A DNA stretch of 64,000 nucleotides from Calliopsis andreniformis (GCF_051401765.1 NC_135064.1:27006001-27070000), one strand, 5' to 3'; positions 1-13,659 are shown, numbered from the stretch's first letter. Numbers and translations: made by a program. Notes: a model not told the origin generated them from the letters alone.

Positions 1-3000
1 TCCTTGCGCTCTCAGCTCCGCGAAATCGAATCCCTAGTGTTCTCAGCGACGAGCAGGGAAAAGAGAGTGACGGTGTCAAGTGTCGCGCAAGTAAATAACG
101 CGAATCTCATCTGTTCGTCTCATCTATTCGTCTCTTGTCTTTCTATTTCGTTTGCGATTTTCCATTCTTCCCCGTATTTCAGACTTTAACCGCGAATTTC
201 CCCCAACACCATCAGTCCTTTCTATCTAGCTTTCTGTGCGGCGGTCATGAACATGTTCGGAGTACTTCAGAATTGAAAAAGCCAACAGGGTGAAAATGAA
301 TTAGGGAATAATAGACTAAATAATGGTTGGACCATACATCTAATGATAGTTTCGACCCTATTTCAAAGAGCATCTTAGCTGCTGAAGGTATTTTGGGTCA
401 AAGGTTTACTAGGGTAGGACTTTAAGATCACACATTCGTTATTGGTGGGAAGGAGTAAAATTTGGGTATAATTCTATTTGAAAAATGGCGTTATCTATTG
501 GCTAACGGATACCTACCTAGAGCTGGGTTACTGGTTCTGAATGGAAATTCGTCTCAAAATCATGTAATGATATATCACCGAGGCTTTAGTCATGTGAACT
601 AGAGTGTCCAAAGGGATCCTAGTAATCCTGGCATTTCTGAAGCGGAAAAGTAGAAAGAAAAAGTGCTACGCGCCGGCTGCGTCATTCGAAACTACAAATC
701 TTACCTTGAACGGCTCTAAATCTTGTCTTACACATGTTTCTGTATCTCCAAATCCAAGAGGGATGTTTATATGTTCTCTTTCACGTGACCAGTGTACAAG
801 CTGAGTCACGTAACTCGTTACAAGCTTTCTTCTCAAGAATCATTAAACGTATTTGCAAAATTTCATTTTGAAGCTTTTTTCAAGTTTCTTATCGCAGTCA
901 TCTGGCTCTTCGAGGAAGCAATTTCCCTTCTATTTTAAAATAACAAGAAAGATTTTTATAATAATCTACGTTCGAAAACTCTGATACACGTTCACGAGCA
1001 AAAAGCATACCGCCTATATAGGAAAGAAATCTGTTCACCATACTTTCTCCAGTCTATACACTGAACATGCATCGACTTTTCCTTCTCTTATCGTGTGCGT
1101 CCCTCTCCTTCACTCCCATCGATCTATTTCCCGAAACGTTTATTTTCTCTATTATTTCGCGTAATCGACGTTCCACCGCAGCAAAGAAAGATTTACTGGC
1201 AAGGGTTGGTAAAAGTGGCGTAGACGAGGGGTAGAGGGTTGGAACGGAAGGCAAAAAGGTGGAGAAACTTCAAACAACTCCCCGCCATGTTCCCGTAGCG
1301 GGTTACCCCGTTAACATATTTTCGACTCAACTCTCGGGAGTTTCTGCAATTCTTTTTTGACACGTGTCTCATTTGTTTTCGGTAATCTGGGTGAAATAGT
1401 AGCGAAGCTGAACCTTTGAAGGTATTTCAACCGTATGGAGGAAGCGAGAAAAACAGGACGCGCATGTATTCTAGACACGCGATTAAATGTTGTCAGAAAT
1501 TCCTTTCTTTCGTGCACTTTAATTAAGTTTCAGGGGGGATCGGAATTTGCTGTTGGTTGGGTCGCTCGGTCGAGACAAATCACGGTTTCAAAATTCTTTC
1601 GATGTCATTCAGCGCTTTAGCTCTGCTTTAATTAATTTTTGATCGGCCACGTTGCTTCTGTCGCCTCGGCGATTGTTTATCGTGGATTAAAGTGATCTAA
1701 GGTCGGTTGAAGAGCGGTGGCCGAACGTAATTCGTGAACAAGACGCTTGATGGATGAGAAGAAGTTGTGGGTACTCGACCCGATTTATTTCAGCCGCCAC
1801 CCAGCTCTGAAGAGCGGCCAGCGAAGAGGAATTTCTACGGCGTGATTATCGTGCAACAACTTTGACTTCCTTAAATTTCGTAATTTTCCGAGAAAACGTC
1901 GGCTGGAGGCGTCGAAGACTTCACTCCGCTAGTCGCTGACCCCGAAACTTCAATAATTCTTCAGCACCGAGGCGTAATATTTTTCGCCTTGGAGCTACTC
2001 TCATAAGTTTCAAATTTCTTCCTTGCAGCATGGAACTTGTCTCGAGTTAGATCCCTCGCGCATCAGATAAGAGTTTCGACCAGCCAGCCCTTGAAACACA
2101 GTTTTTGCAGGATTGCGCGCAGCTGCCTATGCAGCTGCGCGATTTATGTAACGTTGATGAGCTAAACGAGCCGGGATGTTTATGAGATAGAACCGAATTC
2201 GAGGTAGCCATTGTGTCGATGCGCGAAAAGGAAGGCACTGTTTGTTCTGTTAATGATACTCTTTATGGTCTTCGTCTCGAATGCCTCATGCGCATTTAGG
2301 TGGAGGTTTAACTCGGACGTACATAACGAAGACTAAAAATTTCATTCACGGTACTTTAATTAGGTCGTCAGGAGAGGGACTTCATATTCGAGGAATTCTT
2401 TTCTTCAATTCTGCTAACTATTGCAGCAGGAACGAGAACTTTAGAAAATAGTTTCTAAGTTAATACAGCTGCTTCAATTTCCTTTAACTTTTGTTAGGCA
2501 TTGTGAGTGAAAACTTTATCAGTATGCCAGAAATAGATGTCCGCTCAGGATTGTGTCGTTTTCGTATGATTGACGTAACTCACAATCAGTTTACACGAGT
2601 CACAAGCGACAGATTTCACGTGTAATACTAATTAAATTCGCGGCGTTACATGCTGCTTTTTCCCCTCGTATCCCCTGTTAAAACTTGTCACGTACAATCC
2701 GTGTCTCGAATTTCGAGGAAAAATTGTTGGTTATACGATACCACTCGCTTTCTAGCTGCTGATTGCAACACGATACCATTGCTGTTGCAAACTTCCCAAA
2801 ATGATCGATTGCGAACCGTTATTTTCCAGAACGAAATTGGTTACTAAGCTAGGGAAAGTTGGCTTAATCCGTAATACGCTTAAATTGTGGAAGCGATGCA
2901 TGTGTTGGTGCAAAGTTCCCGCACGGTTGTTCCTCGTAAGAAGCTGGATTCTTGACACATATACATAGTTAGAAACTAATATTCGGTATCTGGTCCTTCA

Positions 3001-5560
3001 TCTTCCTGCATCATCTTCCTTCTCTCTCTTCTAATTACCACTACGGATCGTTTCCGAGATAGTGTTCTGATCGTCTAACGTGATCGAGGTGCCTTATCTA
3101 CGAGCAAAGGCGATGGTAATGATGTGGTACAGAGGTGCGCAAAGGGACAGGGAAACTGTTGGCGAAAACGTGAATCTGCGGTTGTAACAGTTGAAAAATA
3201 GATAACAGAGTAAGCACTGTCAAATCCTGTAAAATATTTGAGAGGATTCTTTTTTTCATGGGTCTTATTACCACATCGCGCACTGCAGTGTCTCTAGTAT
3301 TTATATTCTGTGGTTTGGCATCGACTCTGTATTTTTGGAGTGCACAGTATGTTCTGATCATGCTTATAAACTTCTGGGAAGCTGTTCTTCTGTATAAGGT
3401 TTTAACAGATAATCTCAGCACTCTTAGCAGTCTCACTCTCTTTGAAATGAAGTCCAGAAAAAAATATGTGAATTTCCATAAAACTTATAGTAAGAAGCTT
3501 TGAATGAAAATAAATCTGATGGCACTTCTATGAAGTAGAAAACAGCGTACTATAAAAGCATACCAATCCAGATAGACCCAAAATCTTCGTTTAAGTATCA
3601 TGAACGAATGGAATTCACTTCGAATGTCGCTTCAAGTGAAAAATTCTAAAACTCTGTAATTTAATTGATTTTGTAACAAGATGTCTCATTGTACCACCTC
3701 TTTTAATATCTGTCTTTTACGCGCATAAGTAACAGCGGCATTTTCCTGAATGAAACGAGCAGAGTCAAAACGAAGGTGGAAATTCTACGGGAAGTTGGAT
3801 CTCTGAGAGTTCCGATATCATTGATCTCATCTATAAACCCGCACATTTTCTTCTCGCGATGCCGTGCCATACTTCTCTCTTTACTGCAGCCAGATTTCAC
3901 CCGGATACATTACTTCCTGTCGGAGATTATCCGTCGCCGGCTGCCACAGCGTCTTTTACGTGAACCTACCACGCGTTCTGGCATCTGAAATAAAAGTAAC
4001 GAGGTCGGAATCCTCCTGTCGGTCGTCATTCCTTCATATTGATCGCCTCTGAAATATCGAAGTCTGCGCAATATCGATTTATCAGTTTTGTATTTTTGTA
4101 ATTTGTACTGGGGATACTTGCTGGATGAAATATGGGGAATTTATTTTTGGGTAATACAAAAGCAGTATACACGTATAGACACTTTGAACCGAGTATTTTA
4201 TTAAGAAGGAATGTGAAAACGGAAGAATTTTACTCTCAAGAATTTCATCTCTTCGACTTCTGAAAATTGTCTTGCTCTTTCTTCATATAGTTATATCTTC
4301 CACTAACCGTGGAGATGATAACATTTCAAGACACCTAAAATTTCGTCTAAAGTTCGCACAGTATAAGAGTGGGCAACAGTTCAAAGCAATTTGCGATCGG
4401 ATCGGTCGCAGAGATTTTCACCCTCGGTCCTCTCTTCTCGCGGAGTTGAGAAGTTTCTCAGCTGGACGTATCTCGCGGCAGCCGGATGTTACACGGAGTG
4501 TAAAGTTTCAATAAGATTCGCGGCCCAGCGCAAAGTAGCCTGGGCCTGTTCGCGTGGGTGCTCGCGAATACGGAACTGCTTGTTCGCATGGAAACTTACA
4601 CGATCGACGAATCGAATTTTCGATTTTCCACGAGCGAGACGGTCGCGACCCGTTAGTCGGGCATCCTGATCCAACTCCTGCGTCGCTGGCTGTCACCTTC
4701 ACCAACACCTTTATTCCCTTGAGCCACGTCCTCCTCTACCATCGTCGAGATTTATAAGGTTTTCTAGCCCCTCGTATATATCGATGTACTCGGCCGCGGT
4801 AAAAGTCACAGAACGGGCGAGAGCGCGGGATGATCCTTCGCGGAAAAATAAGACGAGATCGTAGAATGAATTTCCCTCGTGCGAGGATTTGTCTTCTAAG
4901 GAAACAGTCTCCAGGAGCTGCCGAGAACGCACAGACTTTGATAATATTTCTTTTTGTGGTTCTAGCGAGAATGTATGTACGTAAGGTTCACAGGTATGTT
5001 TAACATTGGGGATTTAGTTAGAAGCTAGGATCCTGTTTAATGTGCTGGCTTACTGTATTGATTCATTGCTTAATGTAAAGTAGCATCCGCATTATCAGCA
5101 CAGTCTGCACAGCGCTCACGAAATCCTTGATATAAACAAGTTTCCAACACATTTGTCAGACTTCCTATTACACCTTGTATAGTGATTATAATTTTCTCCG
5201 AGTCCTTAGTTTGCTAGAGTCCATTTCAGCTGATTCATTAATCTCTAAATTAACACGTTTATAGTTCACTAAGGATTCACCTACTGTTTCGCTTCCATAT
5301 TCAGGAAACTGATACAAATTCCACAAAATTATTAAACATTTGAACTTTATTAGAAATAAGAGAAATTTAACAAGAACCTGATGAAATAATTGCTCAAAAA
5401 TATCCTCAAAATTAGCCTGACCTGTTCGAGTCATAGAACTGTGAATATTCTAGTATAAATAAGAAGAAAATTAGGAAAATCATTTGATCATACTTCAGAC
5501 AAAGCCAGTATCGAGAAATTTGCAAATACTCCACATGAAACCATAACTTTCCCAAAATGG
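1..5560. other. Non-coding stretch, no gene recognised
   Basis: No convincing exon is seen here. An ORF at 3258-3503 (+, 81 codons) has two hydrophobic segments, around residues 10-25 and 29-47. It sits in AT-rich DNA, where such ORFs arise easily, and has no strong splice or promoter signals. A perfect hairpin lies at 2116-2141 and is listed separately. The interval 4380-4900 is GC-richer and stop-poor on both strands without a recognisable protein. Most likely intron or intergenic DNA. Confidence 0.5.
2116..2141. repeat. Perfect 11-bp hairpin with 4-nt loop
   Basis: The arms CGCGCAGCTGC (2116-2126) and GCAGCTGCGCG (2131-2141) are exact reverse complements around the loop CTAT. The stem is very GC-rich and stops abruptly on both sides, because the bases just outside do not pair. 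It is too short to be a microRNA precursor. It could be a structured element in a transcript, a dyad protein-binding site (each arm contains the E-box-like CAGCTG), or chance. Confidence 0.7.
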
Positions 5561-5779
5561 TGCGCGTTGGAACGAGCACCGTTCGTCTCGCGGACGCTCT
5601 ACAAATCGAACCGTCATCAGGTTGGACCCAGTGCGTTAACCCCGAGCGTGCTGTGCCTTCAGCGTCGTGTCCGAGGCTGAATAAAGCTATTACTGCGGCG
5701 TGTTCGCGTACACGGTGATCGAGTACGGAGCATTTCCTAGCGTAACGTTCCCTGGGATTTCAGCACGGCGCGGTAAGTG

Positions 5780-8089
5780 AAAAGCTGCGTGATAGACGAC
5801 ACGTCGGTTGTTTATCAATGTTATTCGATATTAGGTATACCCTGCGCTTCTTCTCGAGACACGATGGCGCGGGAGTATGCAATATGCCCCCAGCCGTGTA
5901 CGCCACGCGAATAATTGATCGAAGGACCCTAATTTTCTAAAGGCAACAGAGACATAATCCCAGCTGTAATAATGGTGCACTGCACCCGCTAAGAAAGGAT
6001 CGAAAGACGAAGACAATCGCTGTACCTGAGTGGACGAAAAAGGTTGGGACACTGTGTTTGTATTGTACTTGCACGTTTCCCCGTACCGAGTATGGTAGCA
6101 GCTCTTAGAAAGGATTAATTTTACGTCGATCATTCTCTCGTTGCCTTTCCTGGTGGAAATACTTGAAGGATACCGTGTCACTAGGCGCTAAACTCGGCGG
6201 AGGCTGATAGCAAGAGTCATACTGTAATACTCTCCCTGAAACTTTAACGAGACGTTGAAAGAGGAGCGTAGAATAAAGAATGTGGAGTATCTCGTCTATT
6301 AGCGTCGTCGTTCCATCACCCATTGATTTTTCTTTCAGAGAAAAACCGGAGGAATATTTCAATAAGTGGGTCGTGAAAAGCTCATGTCATTACTCATGGA
6401 CAACAAAATTACGATAAGAAGATTATTTCGTGATATACAGTTCTTCGACTTTGTACCTTATCTTTTCTCTGGGCCCTGCTAGTCGGATTGAACTCGAATT
6501 CTAGAAAAAGAACATAAATTAACTTTTTCAGCGCAGCCTGAGAGCTCTTCACGCATTTCGGTACCCCTTTGAGGATTTCGTATCGTGTATATTATTTAAG
6601 TCATGATATTTTGGAAAGAATATAAAAGATCCATCAAATTAAAAATAGTGCTTTGAATTAAATTATTGAAACTCTCGATAAATCACATTTTCAAAATTTT
6701 ACAGAACAACTGTTTTAACATTTGAAACATTAACACAATTGTGTTATTTCATTTTCAGATTAGTCGAACTTCCGCGGCCTTGAATCATTAACGAACAAAT
6801 TACTGGGAACATAAAATTAGAATAACCAAGTTAAAATCCTTTCTCCGAGCATTATTATTGCAAGCCATAGTGTCAGTCAAACGCGTTCCATTTTTATAAT
6901 CAACTCCCACTGCGGCGGGTAATCGAACAGTGCTCGAGAGGAATTTTGCATCTCACGTATTCCCCACGCGTCTATTCCACCTACACCATTGGCCGCTCCA
7001 AGGTACCGGAGATTTTGTTCGAACTACCGATATTCACTGGAACTCGACGCACCACGGATCTTTTATTTGAACCCTTTTAGCGATATGAGGCTCAGCAACC
7101 AAGATCATTCCCGTGGTTTCAACGGCGCACGGCTCGAAAATAGAGCTCTCTCCTCCGAGCGTATCGCCAAGTTTGCCCTGGATGGTTCAAGTGCTTACGG
7201 GAGTTTAAAACGTAAGCGTTACGTGGCTTTTTCAAGAGTCCGCATGTTTGCGTCTATCCGCTCTCGGGGAAATCATTGGATATTACTCGGCCAGTAAGGA
7301 ACCTATGTTCAGGAGCGCTGTAACGGGAAGACTGTGAGCTTTAGGATACTCGAGAAAAATAGAAAGCTCCGCGGAAAGGATTTACCCAATTGCACGAGTT
7401 TTGACGAGGGTTTTGTTAGGTAAGTTAAGCAGACGAGGGAAATGTGACGACTGGGAAATTAATTTATAGTCGGAATCGTTGTATTCTGGGATTTTTGGAT
7501 ATAGTGTAAGCTACTGTTTTGTTTTTCTTCCACTCGTTGTTGATGTTAATGTCCAGAAATCCTCGACTAATTAACTACGGAATAAATTCCCTTTCAGGGC
7601 AACATTGCTCCAGCAGTGTGCCAGTTTGCGCTGTATCTTTTGGTAGAAGCTTCTTTGAAATCTTCGGACACTTTGTACAGAGAGTTACTTGAATTCTGAT
7701 GAGCTTAAAATAGCTCTTCATATCTACATTCGTTATCTTTAACATCTACATTAAACGCATATATCTGCATTAAATTCTACTGGATCCCAAAGCCCTTTTG
7801 ATTATCCGTAAACCACCTGCTCTATGCATAAAGTTACTGGCATCTTTTATTGCATCATATTCACTCTATACATTGCAACCATCCACCTGAATCATCCTTC
7901 ACGATTAATTCTCCATAAACTTGCCTCGTCGCAAGATAGAATCGATCGGAATTCATTCGCGTGACAAGGCGTGCCCGCGGAAATGGAGCAACAGCGGTGG
8001 ATGCGCCTTTAACGAGGACATATTTAGCGCGTTTCTTTTCACTCAGCCGCGTCTGAGAACTTCCTAGCTGGCTGGCCCTCTTCCGCCGC
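5780..8089. other. Non-coding stretch with weak exon-like signals
   Basis: No gene is recognised. A 107-nt segment at 7313-7419 is open in one frame and ends in a consensus donor (TTAG followed by GTAAGT). Its acceptor lacks a pyrimidine tract, and its end phase does not fit the exon at 23904. A 45-nt open segment at 7598-7642 follows a good acceptor (CCCTTTCAG) but has a poor donor. The rest, including AT-rich 6560-6900, shows nothing. Confidence 0.4.
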
Positions 8090-8900
8090 CTCCTTTCAAT
8101 GACGGGGACTGAAAAAGGGAGGAGAACGTTCAATTTACGATGGAGAAATGTGCGTGCGACAGGTAGCGAGACTCGATGCAAAACGACATTTGAAGCGAAG
8201 GCTAAACGCAAGGGGGTGAGCAATCACGATCACGGAAACTCGACTCGCGGCCTACACTCGGTAGCCGAGTTAGACTGTCGAGGAGGTGGATCGCAAGGGC
8301 GTAAGCCGAATGTTAGAAGAGAGGGCCAAGAGTAAGTTCCATAGTTCCTGCGCGTACTTGTTTCATCCTGCTTACAGAGATTAATTGGAAGGACAGCCTC
8401 AAAAGGTTAAAGAACACAGTGTATGTTGGCCAGCGAAATAAGGAAAAACGAGGAACAAAGATGTGAAGCTGGGGACAGGCAGAGATGGCAGAGAGAGCAG
8501 GGGGATGACGTAGGGCGAGAGGGTTGGAGGAGAGGGAAAAGCGCGGGGAACAGACCACTGAACGAGAGCGTCATTAGAGGGCCCGCGAATAAAGCGGAAA
8601 AGCCCGAGGAGGCAGAGGTGGGACGAGGACGCGGAGAAAAAGGAGCAGACGCGGCGCCGAGCGGAACGGCGCAAGCAAAATAACAAAAAGGACCAACGGG
8701 CGAAACTCCGTAAACTGTGGACGGCCGGTTTTTCGATTTGTCGCTAGTTTCGAACGTTCCTCATTAGAGTGGCCTCTTCTATTTACATTGGATTAAACTC
8801 GCGACTGAAAGCGGGGCATCGGCGCGAGCTTCCCTTCTCTCGCGTGTAAATAACGCTGTGGCTACGGTAACTCTCTTGCGGTTCTCAGATAATTGTCGCA
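8090..8900. other. GC- and purine-rich, stop-poor island
   Basis: CpG is frequent and the + strand is strongly purine-biased between about 8420 and 8690, giving overlapping open frames (for example 8423-8683). The + strand translation is dominated by Glu, Gly, Arg and Lys, as expected from a purine tract, and matches no family I know. The island could be a promoter or regulatory region. A GTAAGT to TTACAG pair at 8332-8377 would define a 46-nt intron, but the joined frame stops at once. I see no supported gene. Confidence 0.35.
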
Positions 8901-11823
8901 CCGCGGATTGTCGTTTTGCTTCCTCGTCGACAAGCGACTAATTAGACGTCGACGTCTTCGAGCCTCTGCGACGACCACCCTCCGGTTCTTTCGAATTTTC
9001 GTAGCCAGAAAGGCTGTCCTTGCTTCTTTTGAAAAAAGGCTGAATTTCGTGCAGCTTACTTCTACTAAAGCTTTTTAAAAGTCCGAGGAAAATTAGGACT
9101 GCGATCATAAGGTTTTTAGATTTGGGTATATGAACGTCTTTTCATCAAGGTGGCGATGAAGAAGTCATTTATAATAGTATCTAATACTAGTTGAAGTAGA
9201 GTGGATATCAGTCGATTAGGTATTTTATCTCAGGTTTCTGTCAAACTTAAGACTATCCTCAATTTTTGTCAAACTTTTAAACTATTCCATTGGTGCTTGG
9301 GCTAACATCATAGCTTCAGTGAATATAACGAACAAAGACGTAGTATTCAGGTGCATACAGTTTTTCACTTATCCCGCTACCTCTGCTTCAACACCACTTA
9401 CCTAGAGATTAGAGGATAAACTTGAACATACGCTTTTGCTAGAAGTTTGAAAAAAGTTGCTTAGACTGAAGCTAGTCAATTTATCTTAAGTTTAAAAGCT
9501 TTAGAAACTTTTTCTTATCCGAGGAGAAGTCTTCTAAAAAGTGGAATACCTAGAGAATATTAAATACCTCGAAATATAAACTCATCTGTAGTAATCGCGC
9601 CCGACACGACTGAAATCTGCATTCCCTATTTCCTTCCGCTGCATAGATGACAATAAAAGCGGGTTAATAAATGGCAGCAGTAACGGTTAGGAAATAGAGG
9701 AAGGATAAATCGTCGTGAAACTGGCCGGCTGAGCGTTCCCAGTTGGACAAACGTAATGATTGTTTTGCTTAGAAGCTCAATTAAGGAATACAAAAGAGCA
9801 GTGCAGTGAGAGCAATACGACATCGTTTAGCTTAATTGCATATCGCGATGTTGTTTCAAAGAGAACTCGAGATGGCGTATCAAGTTTAGAGAAAAGTTCT
9901 TTCTTCCTCAGACAGATGATGTGTCGATTAAATTGCTGAAGCAAAGCGCCATTGCAGCTACAGTTTAGAAGACCAAATTAAAATAGATTTTCATCTGGAA
10001 GGTTCAGTATAAAGTTAAATAATAACTAAATAATTATATACTAATCATCAAGAATTGAAGTTGACGCCGAATTAGCTACCATGAGATAACATAGGTATCA
10101 CTAAAACTGTTTAGGAGACTAAGGGTTAATTATATCCAACCATATTTTCACGAGAGCTCATATTTTCGATGGCGAATTCGAAACGCAAACATAGAAAAAC
10201 AGGATACACATCTGTTTCCCAGCCGCAATCACTGGTCCTGACGTTTGCTCGCTCTCAGGAGCGCAGAATCAATTGAATTCCTCTAAACGCCTCGATCGCG
10301 CACCATTTCATGCTGCTCACGCTCTTTGTACACCGTCTCGCGAACACGGTTGGCAAAAGGGGCAATACTCGTAATTTGCATTCTCCATGGTTACGTGGTA
10401 AAAGGCAATGGGAGAGGAGAAAAAACTGGAACGAGTTGCTTGATCGACGCATCTATTTATTGTGCTTGATTGTACCGCAGAGGTTTCCTTATTCGCATCG
10501 CGCTTTACGGAATTATCGTGACATGATGGCTTTCCGCATCAATTACAGCTCTGTGGGGATTCATTTTCAGGCATCTCTGCAAGGTGCTATTTTTATATTA
10601 GACAATGCTCAATTATTCGTTTCCATGCAACTTTGAAACACCGTGACTCATCGTCAGACTTATAGAACTGTCCAAACGTATGATAAATTAATTGTTGTAG
10701 TGGTATACGCGGGTCATGCTTTTGAGCATTCTTCTCGAGTCTCTCTGTGCCTTTGGCAAATTAATGATGATGAAGAACATCTTTTAGTACTCATAAAGAA
10801 TTAATAGTAACAAGTGACAATGTTACAGCTTGAACGTTCCATTGCAGTATCACTAAACATTCCATTTTCCAACTAATTCATTTATTTAGGACTCGCATCT
10901 CCATCTTCCTCAGAAATCAGCAAGAACACTCTGTGCTCTGTCGGCGAGCACTCTGACCTTTCATTGCAGAGGAACCGAAGTACATACTAGGATCGCGAGA
11001 CCTTTTCACCTCCACGAGTATCGATTATCTCGCACAGCCGAGTGACGACAAATCGCACGAAACGTGACACATTGCACGAGCAGACTGCCTGTCGTTTAAA
11101 ATTCTACGACCAACTCGTCTGTGCGCCGCTAAATTCAAAGGGCGCCGTTACAAATTGCGCGCGCTGGCTGCGTGCGTCCGCTGCTATTGTGAAACTGGTG
11201 GTCCACCGAAAAATATCGGCCATTTTCGGGTATTCCGGGATCGCTGAGGACCAGCAGCCACGAACGACCTCGTCCTGAACACCGCCCCTACGCTGTGGAA
11301 TTTTGTCGGTGGAATTCGATTAGCGCTGAAGGTATACAGGTGCGCCGTGACCTCGATTGGAAGACTGGCCGCTCTCGGAGCAAGTTCCCTCCGCCATAGA
11401 ACGTAATTACTGAGACTGAACTCGCAGCTCGAAATAGGGGAACACAGGCGTACAGTCCTGCATTCTAACAAATGCTTTGCTCGCGTTGCACCCCCTGTAT
11501 TAACCAGCGGTAGGGTTACCATTACCTTGATGGAATCTCCGCCTGTCGCCATTGCCACGCGCAATCATTGATCCCTTCACGTGGATCCCGATGATGCCCA
11601 ATGTTGTGTCCCATCTGTCTTCCCCAATGCTCGACTTTGACGTGATAATATCGGCTATGTCTGTGGGTAATAATGATCAATTCGCGGTGCCACCTCGTAT
11701 GCTTTCACTACCAAAGGGCTTTTCCATCAATCCTTGTTCCCGAGACTTGCAGCAGAGCTACTGATCTCGTCACATGGATTGTGCCCTCGCCACAGGTGAA
11801 GTCCTTTGCCTCGTGTGCCATTG
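8901..11823. other. Non-coding stretch, nothing recognised
   Basis: Mostly AT-rich DNA with scattered stops in all frames. A good acceptor-like site near 10970 (CCTTTCATTGCAG) is followed by about 30 open codons without a usable donor. An ORF at 11184-11564 (-, 126 codons) resembles no family I know and shows no splice signals. It lies just beyond the stop codon of the separately listed minus-strand ORF. Confidence 0.45.
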
Positions 11824-11982
11824 TTAAGAGACAGGCCTGTCACTGGGTTTTGCTTTGAACGGTCGCATTGATTCAAGCAATTCCCTCATTTGCCGAGGAA
11901 TCTCTTTTTCATCGCACTCCATGCTGCGTAGAGTCTTTGTCCTGGCGTCCAGCATCTCTAGCTGGTAGATAAATGGTTGCAT
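11824..11982 (-). CDS. Short hydrophilic ORF, possible last exon or gene fragment
   Basis: This 52-codon minus-strand ORF starts MQPFIYQLEMLDARTKTLRS and ends at a TAA. It is rich in charged residues (motifs MECDEKE and RELLESMR) and could form a helix over about residues 8-42. A stop codon (TGA) lies just upstream of the ATG in frame. Upstream in a neighbouring frame the translation VNPDGRETIKG runs into the A-rich stretch at the start, so a frameshifted pseudogene or transposon fragment is possible. The nearest minus-strand acceptor (ending AAACAG) is weak. I do not recognise the family; coding status is inferred from composition only. Confidence 0.25.
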   Translation of the reverse strand: MQPFIYQLEMLDARTKTLRSMECDEKEIPRQMRELLESMRPFKAKPSDRPVS

Positions 11983-13659
11983 TTTCTGTTTTCAGGTGAA
12001 CCTTTTATAGTCTCTCTACCATCAGGGTTCACTTAGGTTCCCTCGCGGTGTATGAATTAGGATTTTATTAACACTTAAAGAGTTACAGAGTAGGCAGGAC
12101 GTGCATAGAACGCGAAAAAGCAACTTTAACCCTTTAGAATGTCAACAATGTGCAACAGTAATCCAGTGTTATTTATTACCTCGTCAAAACTTCACCCTTA
12201 ACGTTGCTGTCTCGAGTTTTCATGCACCTTCCGCGTTGCGGCGTGATCAAGGCTTCCAGCGTGTTTGCGCTCTTCTCGTAATTTGTCGCTCTCCTGTGCG
12301 TCGTAATCTGCAAGCTTTCGAGAATGGATTACCGCTACAACGTACGTCAGCTGTGTTTTGTTGAATAGGCACAGACAACAATCCTATTCTCTTGATAGCA
12401 TAACTGGTTTATCTTGCTACTTTGACAGCGAAACGAGTTCGTCGTTAACCTTAATTACAATCACATTCAGAAAATCTGCTTGAGAATTCAAGCTATGATA
12501 CTACACCGTTCCACTCGTATAATTTTATTTCAGAGTCTTTAGATTATAAGAAGCAAAGCTATCTTCTTATCTTCCTATTATGGCGAGTTACAGCTTTCCC
12601 ATTCGAAATCTTTTTAAAGTAAATCCACTCGTTTTCCATACATGCACAAAGCCAAATGCAAACCTTTCCTTTTCATTCTACCTATTTCTTTCAATTCTCC
12701 GTACCTACTAGTATTTTCCTAGGAACGATCGATATTCCATTGCACAGACAACCAGTTCGTATTTAAGCCACGAGCGACTTTCGCCAGCGATCGACGCGTC
12801 TGAGGTTCGCTGTGCTCGGTGATCTTGAACCACCTCAGCCTTTGACTCTTTCTCGCCTTTGTGTTTCTTCGACCGTTTCCATTCGTAGCCACGAAAATAG
12901 GTTCACTGCGCGCAGCTGTTCCCCTTTCTTCGGCACAGCGATGGGGAGACGTCGCGTTGATAACCTTTGACCGTTTCGATTTACGCCTCAGCGGGATCTG
13001 ACCCGCTGACAGGGACAAACGAACGATTGTGTCGCTCGAGTAGGATTTCGATGGCCTAATGCTCCAATTTTTTCGTTCAGCTTCGATCACGGGTCGATAG
13101 GGGTAGTTTATGCACGAGTCACGTTTCACGCGTTCTACGAAATACCACTCGAATTTTTTGACTGAAAGGCGTAATTATTACGCGGTACGTCGTTGGGTAG
13201 GTCGCTGAGCAGGTCGTACACGCGCACGCTCTTGTATGATTCACTTTTATGCTGCTAGTAAATTGGGAAAGTTTTTTCCCCCCGTTGTTTTCTCGTTTGG
13301 AAACGGGTGCCGCGTGAACGAGCGCATTGTGGCCCAGCCTCGTGAATAGCAGCAGCAGTGGCTCCATATTGTGAAACTTATGACCGATCGTTACTGTTAA
13401 TGGAGATATTGTGGGAGGGCGATGATGGGAAACGAAAAATTGGATTGACCGAGTGAATGGCAAGCGCGAGTGGATTCTCTATTAACGCATAGGTAGGTTT
13501 AATTGGAGTTTCAGTGACGAATCTGAATAGTAAAAATCATTTCTACCTCACTGCATCCTGTGATCTTCACTGGACACAAACTTTGTTGAGTCTTTGACCC
13601 TTGAACTTTGATATGGAAAAGCTCTTTAATGGCCTGGAGTCTGGAGGATGAAGTTTCGT
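11983..13659. other. Non-coding stretch, nothing recognised
   Basis: There is mixed AT-rich sequence, then a GC-richer part around 12720-13460 with open frames on the minus strand (12719-13129 and 13119-13463). Their translations are Arg/Ser-rich and match no family I can name. No paired splice sites, tRNA boxes or transposon ends were seen. Confidence 0.45.

Noticed and set aside
3258..3503. 81-codon ORF with two hydrophobic segments, considered as a membrane-protein exon
   Set aside because: AT-rich DNA readily encodes hydrophobic runs; no acceptor or donor fits, and the minus strand is open too (3098-3436).
8332..8377. GTAAGT to TTACAG pair suggesting a 46-nt intron
   Set aside because: Shorter than usual insect introns, and joining the flanks gives an immediate TAA in the preceding ORF frame.
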